Of a DNA stretch of 30,685 nucleotides, positions 7,121 to 14,895 are shown in pieces. Position 1 is the first letter of the stretch, and every line of letters starts with the position of its first letter. The translations under genes and the position numbers were made by a program. Where the stretch lies: assembly GCA_035527455.1 (NCBI GenBank), contig DATLAN010000308.1, positions 1 to 30,685 of the forward strand. Direction: 5' to 3'. The stretch comes from DATLAN01 sp035527455. Its GTDB lineage: Bacteria; Planctomycetota; Planctomycetia; Pirellulales; Thermoguttaceae. The notes under the pieces are model-generated. The model was not told the DNA's origin. It searched no databases and worked only from the letters and a program-made list of their open reading frames with translations.

Positions 7121-8746
7121 ATGCGTCACCTCGCACAGCGTTTCATGGTTCTGTGGCTCGGCACGACCTTCGCTTGGGCCATACAGGGGGGTGATGCCGT
7201 CGCGGAGCTGCTGACGGTCGACGTCAACCCGACCGCTGATACCTTCGTCTCCGCTGCCGATCCCGGCAGCAACTTCGGCGCGGCCGGAGCCTTGGCCGTT
7301 GCCGCAGGCGCCCTGACCAAAGGCGAGTTCCAAAGCGTTCTCCAGTTCGACGCCTCCTCGGCCAAGAGCAGCTTCGACTCGACCTTCGGCACCGGGCAGT
7401 GGTCCATTCAAGGGGTCGCCTTTGCGCTGACTGCCGCCTATCCCGGCAACCCGATTTTCAACCCGCAGTCGAGCGGACAGTTCTCGGTTAGCTGGATGCA
7501 AAACGATAGCTGGCTTGAAGGGACCGGGAAGCCGAAGACCCCGACGACGGACGGCATGACGTTCGATACGCTTTCTTCGTTCCTCAGCGCCGGCGACCGG
7601 GGTCTGGGCACCTTCGGCTTCGACGGCTCGACCGAAGGTACGGCCCTCTACTCCCTGACACCGGAAGCGGACTTTCTGGCCGACGTGGCTGCGGGCAATT
7701 TCGTGTCGCTGCGGCTGTTTGCGGCGGATCCCAGCATCGCCCACGTCGGCAACTCCCGGGACTACACCACGCCCGAGTATCGTCCCACGCTGTCGATCAC
7801 GGCAGTCGCAGTGCCGGAGCCGGGCAGCATCGTGCTTTTCTTGACGGGTGTTTGCACTCTGCTCTGCCTCAGCAGAAGAAAACAGGAGAGGTCCACGGCG
7901 CGTCGGATGGGTCGCGCGACGGTCGGGGCCGTATTGGCCGGACTGGTCGCCTGCGCCTCGACATTTGCCGCGGAACCCGAGACGGTCAGGGTGGCCGTCA
8001 TCGGCGGGATCGTCGAAACCGGTTTCTGGCAGGCCCTGTCCGAGCGATTCGAGGAGTCGACCGGCCACGAGGTCGAGGTTGTGGCGTCCGGCACGAAATG
8101 TCAGATCGCGAAGGTTTTCCGGGAGGGCAAGGCGGACCTGATCACGATGCACGCCAGCGATACGATCATCAATCTGGTTGCGGACGGGTACGCCGTGAAT
8201 CCCCAGCCGTGGCTGAAGAACGATCTGCTGATCGTCGGCCCGGAAGCCGACCCTGCCGGCGTCCGGGGGATGAACGATGCCCTTGCCGCGATGAAGAAGA
8301 TCGTGGACAGCCGCAGCCCATTCGTCGTTCATTCCAGTCTTGGCGCGCAGGAAGTGCTGCGGAATGTTCTGGACGCGGCGGGGGTATCGCTCAGCCCGGA
8401 CACGACCACGGTCATGTTGAGCGAACAGGCTCGCCAGGTTCTCGCGACGGCCGCCGAGAAGAGCGCCTACACGCTGGTGGGCCGGATCCCGTTTCGAAGC
8501 GGGAAATTGCCGAACGCCGGACTGGTGCTTATGGTCCAGGGCGATCCGGAGCTGCGGCGGCCCTACGTCGTGGCGGTTGCCGATCGGCGCCGCTTCCCGG
8601 AAGCCCGCGTCGAGGCGGCTGCGCGGTTGGCCGAATTCCTCCGCTTCGAGGAGACGCAAGGATGGATTGCCGGCTATGGTCGCGGCCAATTGGACGACCA
8701 GCCGCTTTTTTTCCGCGTCGTTGGGCAAGAGGGGAGATCGCCGTGA
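7121..8746 (+). CDS. PEP-CTERM DNRLRE-like protein fused to a TupA-like substrate-binding protein
   Basis: This 541-residue frame holds two proteins without a stop between them. Residues 1-255 are a complete PEP-CTERM protein: a signal peptide, a beta-rich DNRLRE/CBM96-like domain (about 30-228), VPEPGS at 231-236, a hydrophobic helix and SRRKQ. Residues 263-541 start like a separate secreted protein (Met263, hydrophobic 267-283) and continue as a periplasmic binding protein of the tungstate/molybdate TupA type, with the family pattern DGYAVN, NDLLIVGP, DPAGVRGM and SPFVVHSS. GGAGG precedes the ATG at 7121 by five bases. A GGAGAGG lies about 17 bases before Met263, so separate translation of the second part from 7907 is possible. 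With a basic inside loop between two helices the fusion is topologically sensible. The bound ligand is unproven. The last codons overlap the next gene. Confidence 0.82.
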   Translation: MRHLAQRFMVLWLGTTFAWAIQGGDAVAELLTVDVNPTADTFVSAADPGSNFGAAGALAVAAGALTKGEFQSVLQFDASSAKSSFDSTFGTGQWSIQGVAFALTAAYPGNPIFNPQSSGQFSVSWMQNDSWLEGTGKPKTPTTDGMTFDTLSSFLSAGDRGLGTFGFDGSTEGTALYSLTPEADFLADVAAGNFVSLRLFAADPSIAHVGNSRDYTTPEYRPTLSITAVAVPEPGSIVLFLTGVCTLLCLSRRKQERSTARRMGRATVGAVLAGLVACASTFAAEPETVRVAVIGGIVETGFWQALSERFEESTGHEVEVVASGTKCQIAKVFREGKADLITMHASDTIINLVADGYAVNPQPWLKNDLLIVGPEADPAGVRGMNDALAAMKKIVDSRSPFVVHSSLGAQEVLRNVLDAAGVSLSPDTTTVMLSEQARQVLATAAEKSAYTLVGRIPFRSGKLPNAGLVLMVQGDPELRRPYVVAVADRRRFPEARVEAAARLAEFLRFEETQGWIAGYGRGQLDDQPLFFRVVGQEGRSP

Positions 8747-9738
8747 CCCGCCGCTGCAGGTCGGCTTTTTCCCTGGTCGAACTGCTGACCGTGATTGCGA
8801 TCATCGGCATGCTTACGGCGCTCTTGTTGCCGGCGGTGCAATCGTCGCGGGCAGCGGCACGACGGCTGCAATGCGCGAACAACCTTCGTCAACTGGCCCT
8901 GGCCGCTTGGAAGTTCCAGACTTCGCAGCAGACCTTTCCGCCGGGCCTGTGCCAGTCCCATTTTCCCTCCCCGCCGACGTATCGCGGCACGTCGCTGTTC
9001 GTGTACCTGCTGCCGTACCTGGAGTATGCGTCGCTTACGGAGGGGTGGAACCATCAGGAGCCGCTGGCTAACACCGAGGGCGGCCCGGAAGCCCGGACAG
9101 CCGCCGTCATCCCGGGACTGCTCTGCCCCGACGATCTGATTGCTCCGAACCCGATCGCCCAAGGCGGTCGGTACTATGGCATGACCAGTTACGGCGGCAA
9201 CGGCGGCACGCGATCGTACTTTCCGGATCTGGCCACGGTCGACGGGATTTTTCACACCACCGGCCCGGCCTCCTCGCCCGCACCGAACCAGCACCGGGTC
9301 CGCCTCGAGATGGTCCGCGACGGGACGTCCACGACCTTGATGTTCGGGGAACGGGACCACGACGACCGGAATTTCGAGACCTTCGCCCAAGTCGGTTGGG
9401 TCGATTCGCTCGCGTCGGTGGGAAGTTGGGGGGCGATCGGCGGCAAGAGACGGATCGTCGACGTGACGATGAGCGGCCACGCGCCGATCAACTACCGGCT
9501 GCCGTTCGGCTACGACAACCGTCTTTCTGCCTGCCCACCGGCGGGCTCCAGGCAGGACTTCGCTTACTACGAGGACCTCCGCTTCTGCGCATGGGGGAGC
9601 CGGCACGCAGCAGGGGCGAACTTCGCCATGGTGGACGGCTCCGTGCGGTTTCTCGACGATGAATTGCCCTTGGCAATCCTCCAGGCTCTGAGCACGCGCG
9701 ACGGCGGGGAAGTCGTGGATTCGACCGGCCGGCCCTAG
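8743..9738 (+). CDS. DUF1559 pseudopilin-like protein
   Basis: The 331-residue protein has the type IV pilin-like prepilin leader: FSLVELLTVIAIIGML at about 8-23, with Phe8 as mature first residue and Glu12, followed by a long hydrophobic helix. The rest is the planctomycete DUF1559 domain: RRLQCANNLRQLALA, a FPPG segment and, near the C-terminus, the H-x-G-G-x-N-like HAAGANFAMVDGSVRFL. These proteins are numerous in planctomycetes and probably form surface or secretion-linked pseudopili; the function is not settled. The GTG start overlaps the stop of the previous gene by four bases (GTGA), with GGGGAG six bases upstream, so the two are translationally coupled. Confidence 0.93.
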   Translation: MTRRCRSAFSLVELLTVIAIIGMLTALLLPAVQSSRAAARRLQCANNLRQLALAAWKFQTSQQTFPPGLCQSHFPSPPTYRGTSLFVYLLPYLEYASLTEGWNHQEPLANTEGGPEARTAAVIPGLLCPDDLIAPNPIAQGGRYYGMTSYGGNGGTRSYFPDLATVDGIFHTTGPASSPAPNQHRVRLEMVRDGTSTTLMFGERDHDDRNFETFAQVGWVDSLASVGSWGAIGGKRRIVDVTMSGHAPINYRLPFGYDNRLSACPPAGSRQDFAYYEDLRFCAWGSRHAAGANFAMVDGSVRFLDDELPLAILQALSTRDGGEVVDSTGRP

Positions 9739-9753
9739 AACCAGGATCTTGCA

Positions 9754-10254
9754 TTGAAACTCCTCCGCGTTCCTTGTCGCCACCGGGTCGCCACGGATCC
9801 CGAGGCCCTGAACCGCACGACCATGGGGCTGTATACGGCAATCGTCCTGCTCTTGACGATGGCCCCCGCCGGATGCCGTCACCACGCCGCCGTAGCCGAG
9901 GTGGAGGGAACCGTCCGCATCGAAGGCCGCCCGCTGGAAAATGTCCTGGTTGTGTTTCTCCCCGATCCATCCGGAGGAACCACCGGTCCGGCCTCTAAAG
10001 GCGTGACCGATGCGGCCGGGCGTTACCGACTTCGCTGCGAGGACCAACGGGACGGGGCGGTGATAGGATGCCACCGAATCGTACTGGAAGACCTGGCCGT
10101 TTACACGGCACCTCGGGATGAAGGGGCCGCGACGGCCTCCGCTGGCGGCGTCAGCCGCGTCCCCCGGACCTATCGCTCCGCGGCCGAGACACCGCTGAGG
10201 GCCGAGATCTCACCGAGCGGGGGCACCCACGACATCGACATCCGCCGCCAGTAG
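9754..10254 (+). CDS. small putative lipoprotein with carboxypeptidase regulatory-like (Ig-like) domain
   Basis: The 166-residue frame begins at a TTG with AGGA seven bases upstream; an ATG at 9823 would give a shorter product starting directly at the hydrophobic stretch. In either case a hydrophobic run ends in APAGC, a likely lipobox. The mature part (VEGTVRIEGRPLENVLVVFLPD, split by loops, then GVTDAAGRYRLRC) fits the transthyretin/carboxypeptidase regulatory-like beta-sandwich often encoded next to DUF1559 genes in planctomycetes. It follows the DUF1559 gene by 15 bases and ends the operon. No enzymatic motif is visible. The start is uncertain. Confidence 0.8.
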   Translation: MKLLRVPCRHRVATDPEALNRTTMGLYTAIVLLLTMAPAGCRHHAAVAEVEGTVRIEGRPLENVLVVFLPDPSGGTTGPASKGVTDAAGRYRLRCEDQRDGAVIGCHRIVLEDLAVYTAPRDEGAATASAGGVSRVPRTYRSAAETPLRAEISPSGGTHDIDIRRQ

Positions 10255-10288
10255 CGATCGCGCCTCGATCCCATCAAGCCGCGCGTTC

Positions 10289-10379
10289 GAAGAAAAATCG
10301 AAGAAAAGGGGTCGAAGAAAAGCGAAGAAAAGGACATTCTACTTTTTTGCAGAAAAGTAGAATGTCCCCTTTTCTTCGC
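10289..10379. repeat. CGAAGAAAA repeats and REP-like palindrome
   Basis: Several near-copies of CGAAGAAAA run from 10289 to about 10330. The last forms the left arm of a long palindrome (10322-10379) whose arms contain GGACATTCTACTTTT and the reverse, differing by a two-base gap. Because the right arm reads CCCCTTTTCTTCG on the plus strand it may also slow or stop transcription of the upstream operon. Confidence 0.85.
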
Positions 10380-10381
10380 CC

Positions 10382-10768
10382 GGTGGTCCTGGAGACATCT
10401 CGCACAAGCACGTTGCCGTGGCCTGCGGGCTGGGCCAAATCGGCTGGCACACGATGCTGATGACACCCGAGTTCGGCACCCGACAGAAGCTGACCAGCAT
10501 CGTCACCGACGCCCCACTTCATGGCGACGCCATCCAGGACGGACGGCTTTGCGATCCCGAGGCGTGTGGACTGCAATGTGCCCGGGCATGCCCGACTGGT
10601 GCAATACCCAAAAGCTCCGATGACAGCGTGAGCATTCGAATCGGCGGCAAAGCCGTGGAGTATGCCAGAATGGACCCCTGGCAGGAGAGAGTCAAACGAT
10701 ATAACGGACTGACGCCCTATTGTGGAAGATGCCTGTGCGTCTGTCCGGCTGGACGCGGCTTACCATGA
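10382..10768 (+). pseudogene. 5'-truncated 4Fe-4S protein (QueG/reductive dehalogenase-like)
   Basis: The frame reads GGPGDISHKHVAVACGLGQIG and continues to a normal stop. It has a ferredoxin-like cysteine set CX4CX3CX3CP at LCDPEACGLQCARACPTG and a second CX2CXCXCP at YCGRCLCVCPAG. Homologous iron-sulfur oxidoreductases of the epoxyqueuosine reductase-like family have a long N-terminal domain before this point. Here an in-frame TAG sits inside the upstream palindrome at 10358-10360, and the only start left is a GTG at 10418 within conserved sequence and with no ribosome-binding site. The gene thus seems cut off by the repeat. A 116-residue product from 10418 is possible but would lack the cofactor domain. 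Confidence 0.72.
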
Positions 10769-10801
10769 CTCGAGTTCAAGCTCGCAAGAAAGGACTTCTC
10801 C

Positions 10802-11434
10802 ATGAGAGTGATCGGATTCAGTGCTGGCGGCGTGGGACGAGAGGGAAACATCGACCGTATGGTCAAGGCCATTCTTGAGAAGAGGGGTCACGAGGTCGAA
10901 TTCGTCAAGCTCGCCGATCTGGACTATTCCGGGTGCAGAGGGTGCGTCCAATTGTGCGCCAAGCCGCAGGTCTGCAAGCTAGAGGATGATGCACGGCCGT
11001 ACTATCAGAAGGTCAAGGAGGCCGATTCCGTGGTTATCGGCACGCCCGTCTACTTCGACACGATAACCGCAACAGTATGGGCGTTTATCGAGCGGTTTTT
11101 CGGTTATCGCCATGTGGACATACCGATCGCGGGCAAGCCCTTTGTGCTCGTAGTCGGCGGTGCGCTGATGCTCGACTCCGCAGTCGACCAACTCCGCAAG
11201 ACATTGGGAATGTTCGAGGTCAACGTGCTCGACACGGTCAGATACCTGTCGAAGGTTCCGCCCTGCTTCAAGTGCGGTCGTCACAGGGAGTGCGAGATTG
11301 GCGGAATGTACATGATGCTCGGCGATGCAGCAAAGGAGGTGACGGTCACAAAGGAGATGTTCACCAGGTGGGAGGACAATTGCGAAGTCGCGGCCGCGGT
11401 CGATGTTGCAGCGGAAAAACTGAAGAACATCTGA
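10802..11434 (+). CDS. iron-sulfur flavoprotein, NAD(P)H-dependent FMN reductase family
   Basis: The 210-residue protein has the flavodoxin-like fold: MRVIGFSAGG with the FMN phosphate loop around GVGREGN, then a compact cysteine motif CX2CX3CX5C (CRGC, LC, VC at about 44-58) that usually binds a 4Fe-4S cluster, and VVIGTPVYFDTITATVWAFIERF typical of FMN-binding members. A second pair, CFKCGRHREC, lies near residue 157. It probably transfers electrons between a reductant and an unknown acceptor in the cytoplasm. AAGAAAGGA ends seven bases before the ATG. It lies 33 bases behind the truncated Fe-S protein, which may once have been its partner. Confidence 0.88.
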   Translation: MRVIGFSAGGVGREGNIDRMVKAILEKRGHEVEFVKLADLDYSGCRGCVQLCAKPQVCKLEDDARPYYQKVKEADSVVIGTPVYFDTITATVWAFIERFFGYRHVDIPIAGKPFVLVVGGALMLDSAVDQLRKTLGMFEVNVLDTVRYLSKVPPCFKCGRHRECEIGGMYMMLGDAAKEVTVTKEMFTRWEDNCEVAAAVDVAAEKLKNI

Positions 11435-11696
11435 AGGATTAAAGGGGGCGCCGGGTGCCCGTGCTTGGGTGTGGGTGCCAGTTGGGTGTGGCGCTGTTTG
11501 CCGTGGAAGACGTCGATATGCTCGCGATGACGGCACTGCTTGCGGGTTTTCGACTCGCGTACGGTCTCCGGCAAGCAGTGACTTCGTGTGACTGGGGGGC
11601 CCCCTTTGTTGGATGCCGCGTTTCCGATATACTAACGGCGATTGTCGGCCAACCTTCGGTCCGGTTGGAGGTGGTAGGCGAACAAAGGGGGAGATC
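11435..11696. other. intergenic region with hairpin and promoter
   Basis: This 262-base gap has GGGTGCC direct repeats (about 11453-11483), a perfect 10-base inverted repeat (CACTGCTTGC at 11534-11543 with its complement at 11571-11580), a GC-only palindrome around 11594-11604 and the promoter described next. I see no credible gene. Confidence 0.5.
11606..11633 (+). promoter_or_regulatory. candidate promoter of the J-like/TPR gene
   Basis: TTGTTG (11606-11611) and TATACT (11628-11633) are 16 bases apart. Transcription would start near 11640, giving a leader of about 57 bases with AAAGGGGGAG before the ATG at 11697. Confidence 0.5.
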
Positions 11697-14081
11697 ATGT
11701 CCGACGCGTTCGATCCGTACCATGCCTGGTTGGGGATTCCGCCGCGGGAACAACCGGCGAACCACTATCGGCTGCTGGGAATCCCGGAGTATGAGGATAA
11801 CCCGAGCGTGATCGAAAACGCCGCCGATCGGCAGATGATGCACCTTCGCACGCATCAGACGGGCAAGCACTCGAAGCTGTCGCAAAGACTGCTCAACGAG
11901 GTGGCGGCGGCCAAGGTGTGCCTGCTGAATCCTCGACCGAAGGCCGAATACGACGAGCAGTTGCGAGAAAAGAGCAAACCGAAGAAGCTCGCGAAGCGGC
12001 ACACAAGACGATGGGTGAAGACTGTCTTGCCGGCCGTCGCCGGGCTGCTGCTGGTCGTCGTCGCGATTGTCTGGGCAGTCCTCCCGGACGGCGAACCGTT
12101 GGCCCAGTCGCCCGAGAGCGACGCCGGCCACGGCGCCAGTCCTCCGTCGAATGAACCGCCGATTGAACCGTTTGTGCAACCCGTCGGAGAACCCGCGGAG
12201 CCCGTTCCGGAGGATTCCCCGCCCGAGGTGCTTCCGCCTCACGGCGAGCCGGAAGAGCCGCCGGGCATCTCGCAGCAGCCGCCTGATCCGCAAGGCCACG
12301 AGCCGGAGTCGCCGCCCGAATCGCCGCCCGACGTTCAGCCGCCGGCGGTGACGCCGAAGCATCCGATTCCTTCGGCCGAGGCGCAGCAGAAGATCCTTGC
12401 CCAGCTCGACGAGGTCTACGATCTCGGCCAGGCCCGGACGGCGGGGCAGAAGCGGGAATTGGCCTCGGAACTGCTGAACATGGGGGCACGAACCCAGGCT
12501 AACATGGACGAGCGGTTCGTGGTGTTGCGCAAGGCCATGGAACTGGCCGCGGAGGTCGGCGACGTGCCGACGATGTTCGATGCGATCGACGCGATCGCGG
12601 TCGAGCACGACGTCGACGTGCTGAGCGTCAAGGCGAAGATGCTCGTCAGGCTTGCGGCCGAGGCGGACGCCGCCGCGACGGGGTCGTTGATGGGCGGGGC
12701 CCGCCACGTGATCGATCAGGCCCTGTCGGCGGACCGCTACGATCTCGCGTCGACGCTGGCCGATGCGGCCGTGGGGTTGGCGGACAGACCGGGCGGCGCC
12801 GGCTTCCGCGAAGAGGCCCTCGACCGGCAGACCAGGCTCCAGCGGATCACGCAGGACTTCGAGCGGTTTCAGCAGGCGCAGACCGCCCTGCAAACGTCGC
12901 CCGACGACGCCGACGCCCATCTCGAAGTCGGTCGTTGGTACTGCTTCACGAAGGACGAATGGGACCGGGGCATTCCCCATCTGGCCAAAGGCAGCGACCA
13001 GCGGCTCCGGGCCCTCGCCGTGCAGGAACCGGCTCCTCGCCCCAGCGGTGCGGCGGATCTCGTCGACCTGGCCGACGCGTGGTGGGATCTGGCGCAAGGA
13101 ACTACCGGCGAAGATCACGACGCGATCATGCTGCGTGCGGGCCACTGGTACAAGGCTGCACAAGAGGCCGGTCTGGTCGCCCTTGCCCGAGTCAAGGCCG
13201 AAAGACGGCTGGCGGAGATCGCCGAGCTGAAGTCGGCCGCCGCGCCGTCGCCGGGAGGGATACCGGTCGGCGCGACGGGACCGGCGGTCGGCGATTCTTC
13301 GGCCGCCGCCCTGCTCGCCGATGCCTGGCAGCAGATTCGACGCGGCGCCGGCCAGACGGCCCGCGAGACGTTGGCCGCCGCGGCGAAGCAAGACCCGGAC
13401 GACTTTCGGGTGGACTTCACGCTCGGGTTGCTCGATGCGCTTTACGCCCACGATTGGCAGTCGGCCCAGCGGTGTTTCACCAAGTGCGTGCGGCGTCATC
13501 CGGCGCACGTGCCGTCGCTGAACAATCTGGCCTTGGTGAGCATTCGGCTGAAAGACACGTCGGAGGCGATCCAGAGCTGGAGAACCGCCGTGGAGGCCTC
13601 GCCGAAGGCGCCGACGGAAGTCGTTCGGAATCTGGCCCGGCTGCAATACCTGGTGAATCAGACGCGGCTCGTGCTGAGTCCCACGCTGTCGAAGGCGCTG
13701 GACAAACTCTGTGAGACGGCACCGGCCGACGGCGCGGGTCTGCCACCCGTGACCGGCACCGGCGGCTGGCAGTTCATGGGTCTGGAAGCCGCCGAGGGTC
13801 CATCGCTCGGATGGCCGGACGCCGTGAGGTACTTGGACCGTTGGTGCGTCACCTGCAACGGTGTCGGCGCGGTGAGCTGTCCGTTTTCGGGCTGTGCGCG
13901 CGGTTCGGTCCGAGCCTATCGAACGGAAACGGTGGGCGTGAACCCGATTAGCGGTGTCCCGATCACTCGCAGAGTGGCGATTCGCGTGCCGTGCGGTTAC
14001 TGCAGGGGCAATGGCCAGATCGACTGTCCGCATTGCGAGGACGGGAAAGACCCCAGCATGCTGCCAATTCAATCCCAGTAA
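11697..14081 (+). CDS. membrane protein with J-like domain, TPR-like region and DnaJ-type zinc finger
   Basis: The 794-residue protein starts with a J-like domain (about 8-92, WLGIPP, HYRLLGI, then LLNPRPKAEYD) that lacks the HPD tripeptide needed to stimulate Hsp70. A membrane helix follows (about 109-129), then a Pro/Glu-rich linker (about 130-230), a long alpha-helical region with TPR-like repeats (about 240-690, clear at ALYAHDWQSAQRCF and SLNNLALVSIRL) and a C-terminal cysteine region (about 718-780) with CVTCNGVG, CPFSGC, CGYCRGNG and CPHCEDG. The last resembles the DnaJ CXXCXGXG zinc finger. The kinase-like N-terminal phrase DPYHAWLGIPP is common in Pirellulales proteins. The start is fixed by AGGGGGAG just upstream. 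Its function is unknown; it may scaffold protein complexes at the membrane. Its 3' end overlaps the convergent toxin gene by 13 bases. Confidence 0.85.
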   Translation: MSDAFDPYHAWLGIPPREQPANHYRLLGIPEYEDNPSVIENAADRQMMHLRTHQTGKHSKLSQRLLNEVAAAKVCLLNPRPKAEYDEQLREKSKPKKLAKRHTRRWVKTVLPAVAGLLLVVVAIVWAVLPDGEPLAQSPESDAGHGASPPSNEPPIEPFVQPVGEPAEPVPEDSPPEVLPPHGEPEEPPGISQQPPDPQGHEPESPPESPPDVQPPAVTPKHPIPSAEAQQKILAQLDEVYDLGQARTAGQKRELASELLNMGARTQANMDERFVVLRKAMELAAEVGDVPTMFDAIDAIAVEHDVDVLSVKAKMLVRLAAEADAAATGSLMGGARHVIDQALSADRYDLASTLADAAVGLADRPGGAGFREEALDRQTRLQRITQDFERFQQAQTALQTSPDDADAHLEVGRWYCFTKDEWDRGIPHLAKGSDQRLRALAVQEPAPRPSGAADLVDLADAWWDLAQGTTGEDHDAIMLRAGHWYKAAQEAGLVALARVKAERRLAEIAELKSAAAPSPGGIPVGATGPAVGDSSAAALLADAWQQIRRGAGQTARETLAAAAKQDPDDFRVDFTLGLLDALYAHDWQSAQRCFTKCVRRHPAHVPSLNNLALVSIRLKDTSEAIQSWRTAVEASPKAPTEVVRNLARLQYLVNQTRLVLSPTLSKALDKLCETAPADGAGLPPVTGTGGWQFMGLEAAEGPSLGWPDAVRYLDRWCVTCNGVGAVSCPFSGCARGSVRAYRTETVGVNPISGVPITRRVAIRVPCGYCRGNGQIDCPHCEDGKDPSMLPIQSQ

Positions 14082-14488
14082 TCCACGGCCAGTCCGGGAA
14101 CGCGGTCGAAGTCTCGACGATTTCGAGAAACCAACGTGGCAGCGTGATCCGCACAAATGGCAGCGATCCGCAGATCATGGGTCGAGACACGGACTTTCTG
14201 CTGCCGCCATCGCTGGAAAAGCGACTCTGCTTCAGGCGTATACGGCAGTACGGTGAGTCGCTGGAAATCGCTCAGCGATTGCTGGAAAAGATCGTAGGCT
14301 CGGGCCACGGTGACTCGTGCCTTGCCTGCCTCGGCCTTACGAATGACGTTCAGCCTGCCTCGGACGATTTCTTCGACCACGACGAGCGGAACGGCTTGCT
14401 GGCTTGCCGGGACCGCCGCCGCACGCTCGACATACTTGGCGTTGCCGAGAAAGATCTCGGTCAGGACGTCCGTATCGAAGGCGATCAT
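14069..14488 (-). CDS. vapC: PIN-domain toxin, VapC family
   Basis: The 139-residue protein is a PIN ribonuclease. The acidic residues expected in the active site are present: FDTD at 4-7, Glu39/Glu40 in VVVEEIVRG, Asp104 in THDLRIAAI and Asp124 in NRRDF, followed by VPGL, the usual VapC ending. Such toxins cleave tRNA, rRNA or mRNA when freed from the antitoxin. The ATG overlaps the stop of the antitoxin gene by four bases (ATGA), a typical toxin-antitoxin arrangement. The end overlaps the J-like gene on the other strand. Confidence 0.92.
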   Translation of the reverse strand: MIAFDTDVLTEIFLGNAKYVERAAAVPASQQAVPLVVVEEIVRGRLNVIRKAEAGKARVTVARAYDLFQQSLSDFQRLTVLPYTPEAESLFQRWRQQKVRVSTHDLRIAAICADHAATLVSRNRRDFDRVPGLAVDYWD

Positions 14489-14760
14489 TCGCGCGGCTCG
14501 GCATCACGCGCTTGGTAAGCGTCGGCACAAATCTGCGGCAGCGTCGGATCACTTGCGTATTTGCCGGCCAACTCGGCGGCCCCCAACGTATCGATTTCCA
14601 GCGAGAGCAACTCGCCCCGCCCGACACGCTGGGAGATTTCGGCCTTCAGCGCCGCGAGCGCCTCCTGCCGAGTACGGCCGACGACCCGCAATTGGGGCGC
14701 ACCGACCAGAGTGGCCGCGAACTGATCTTCGCACGGTTCGACAAGCACTGGGAATGTCAT
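14485..14760 (-). CDS. HicB-like antitoxin paired with VapC
   Basis: The 91-residue protein has an N-terminal HicB-like pattern: FPVLVEPCEDQFAATLVG, then GRTRQEALAALKAEI. HicB partners have a partial RNase H fold and usually accompany HicA; here the partner is a PIN toxin. No DNA-binding domain of the ribbon-helix-helix or AbrB type typical of VapB is evident. Translation could start at the ATG at 14760, with AGG upstream, or at a GTG at 14766. The role as antitoxin follows from size, order and the four-base overlap. Confidence 0.78.
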   Translation of the reverse strand: MTFPVLVEPCEDQFAATLVGAPQLRVVGRTRQEALAALKAEISQRVGRGELLSLEIDTLGAAELAGKYASDPTLPQICADAYQARDAEPRE

Positions 14761-14895
14761 GTCCACACCTGCTTGCGCCAGTTTGGAGGAGAGGTCTGCC
14801 TTCTATTGTAGCAAACCGCCGGCACAATGCAACACGCCGCCAAGCGTGTGGCGTTGTTGCTGTCCGCCTTGCCCCCGCAATCTCGAACCGTCAAC

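Noticed and set aside
11439..14156. 905-residue minus-strand open frame opposite the J-like gene
   Set aside because: It is Arg/His/Gln-rich antisense sequence and overlaps a plus-strand gene with recognisable domains and zinc-finger motifs.
14832..14849. possible terminator after the sigma factor gene
   Set aside because: The stem is only six bases and no T-rich tail follows on the minus strand.
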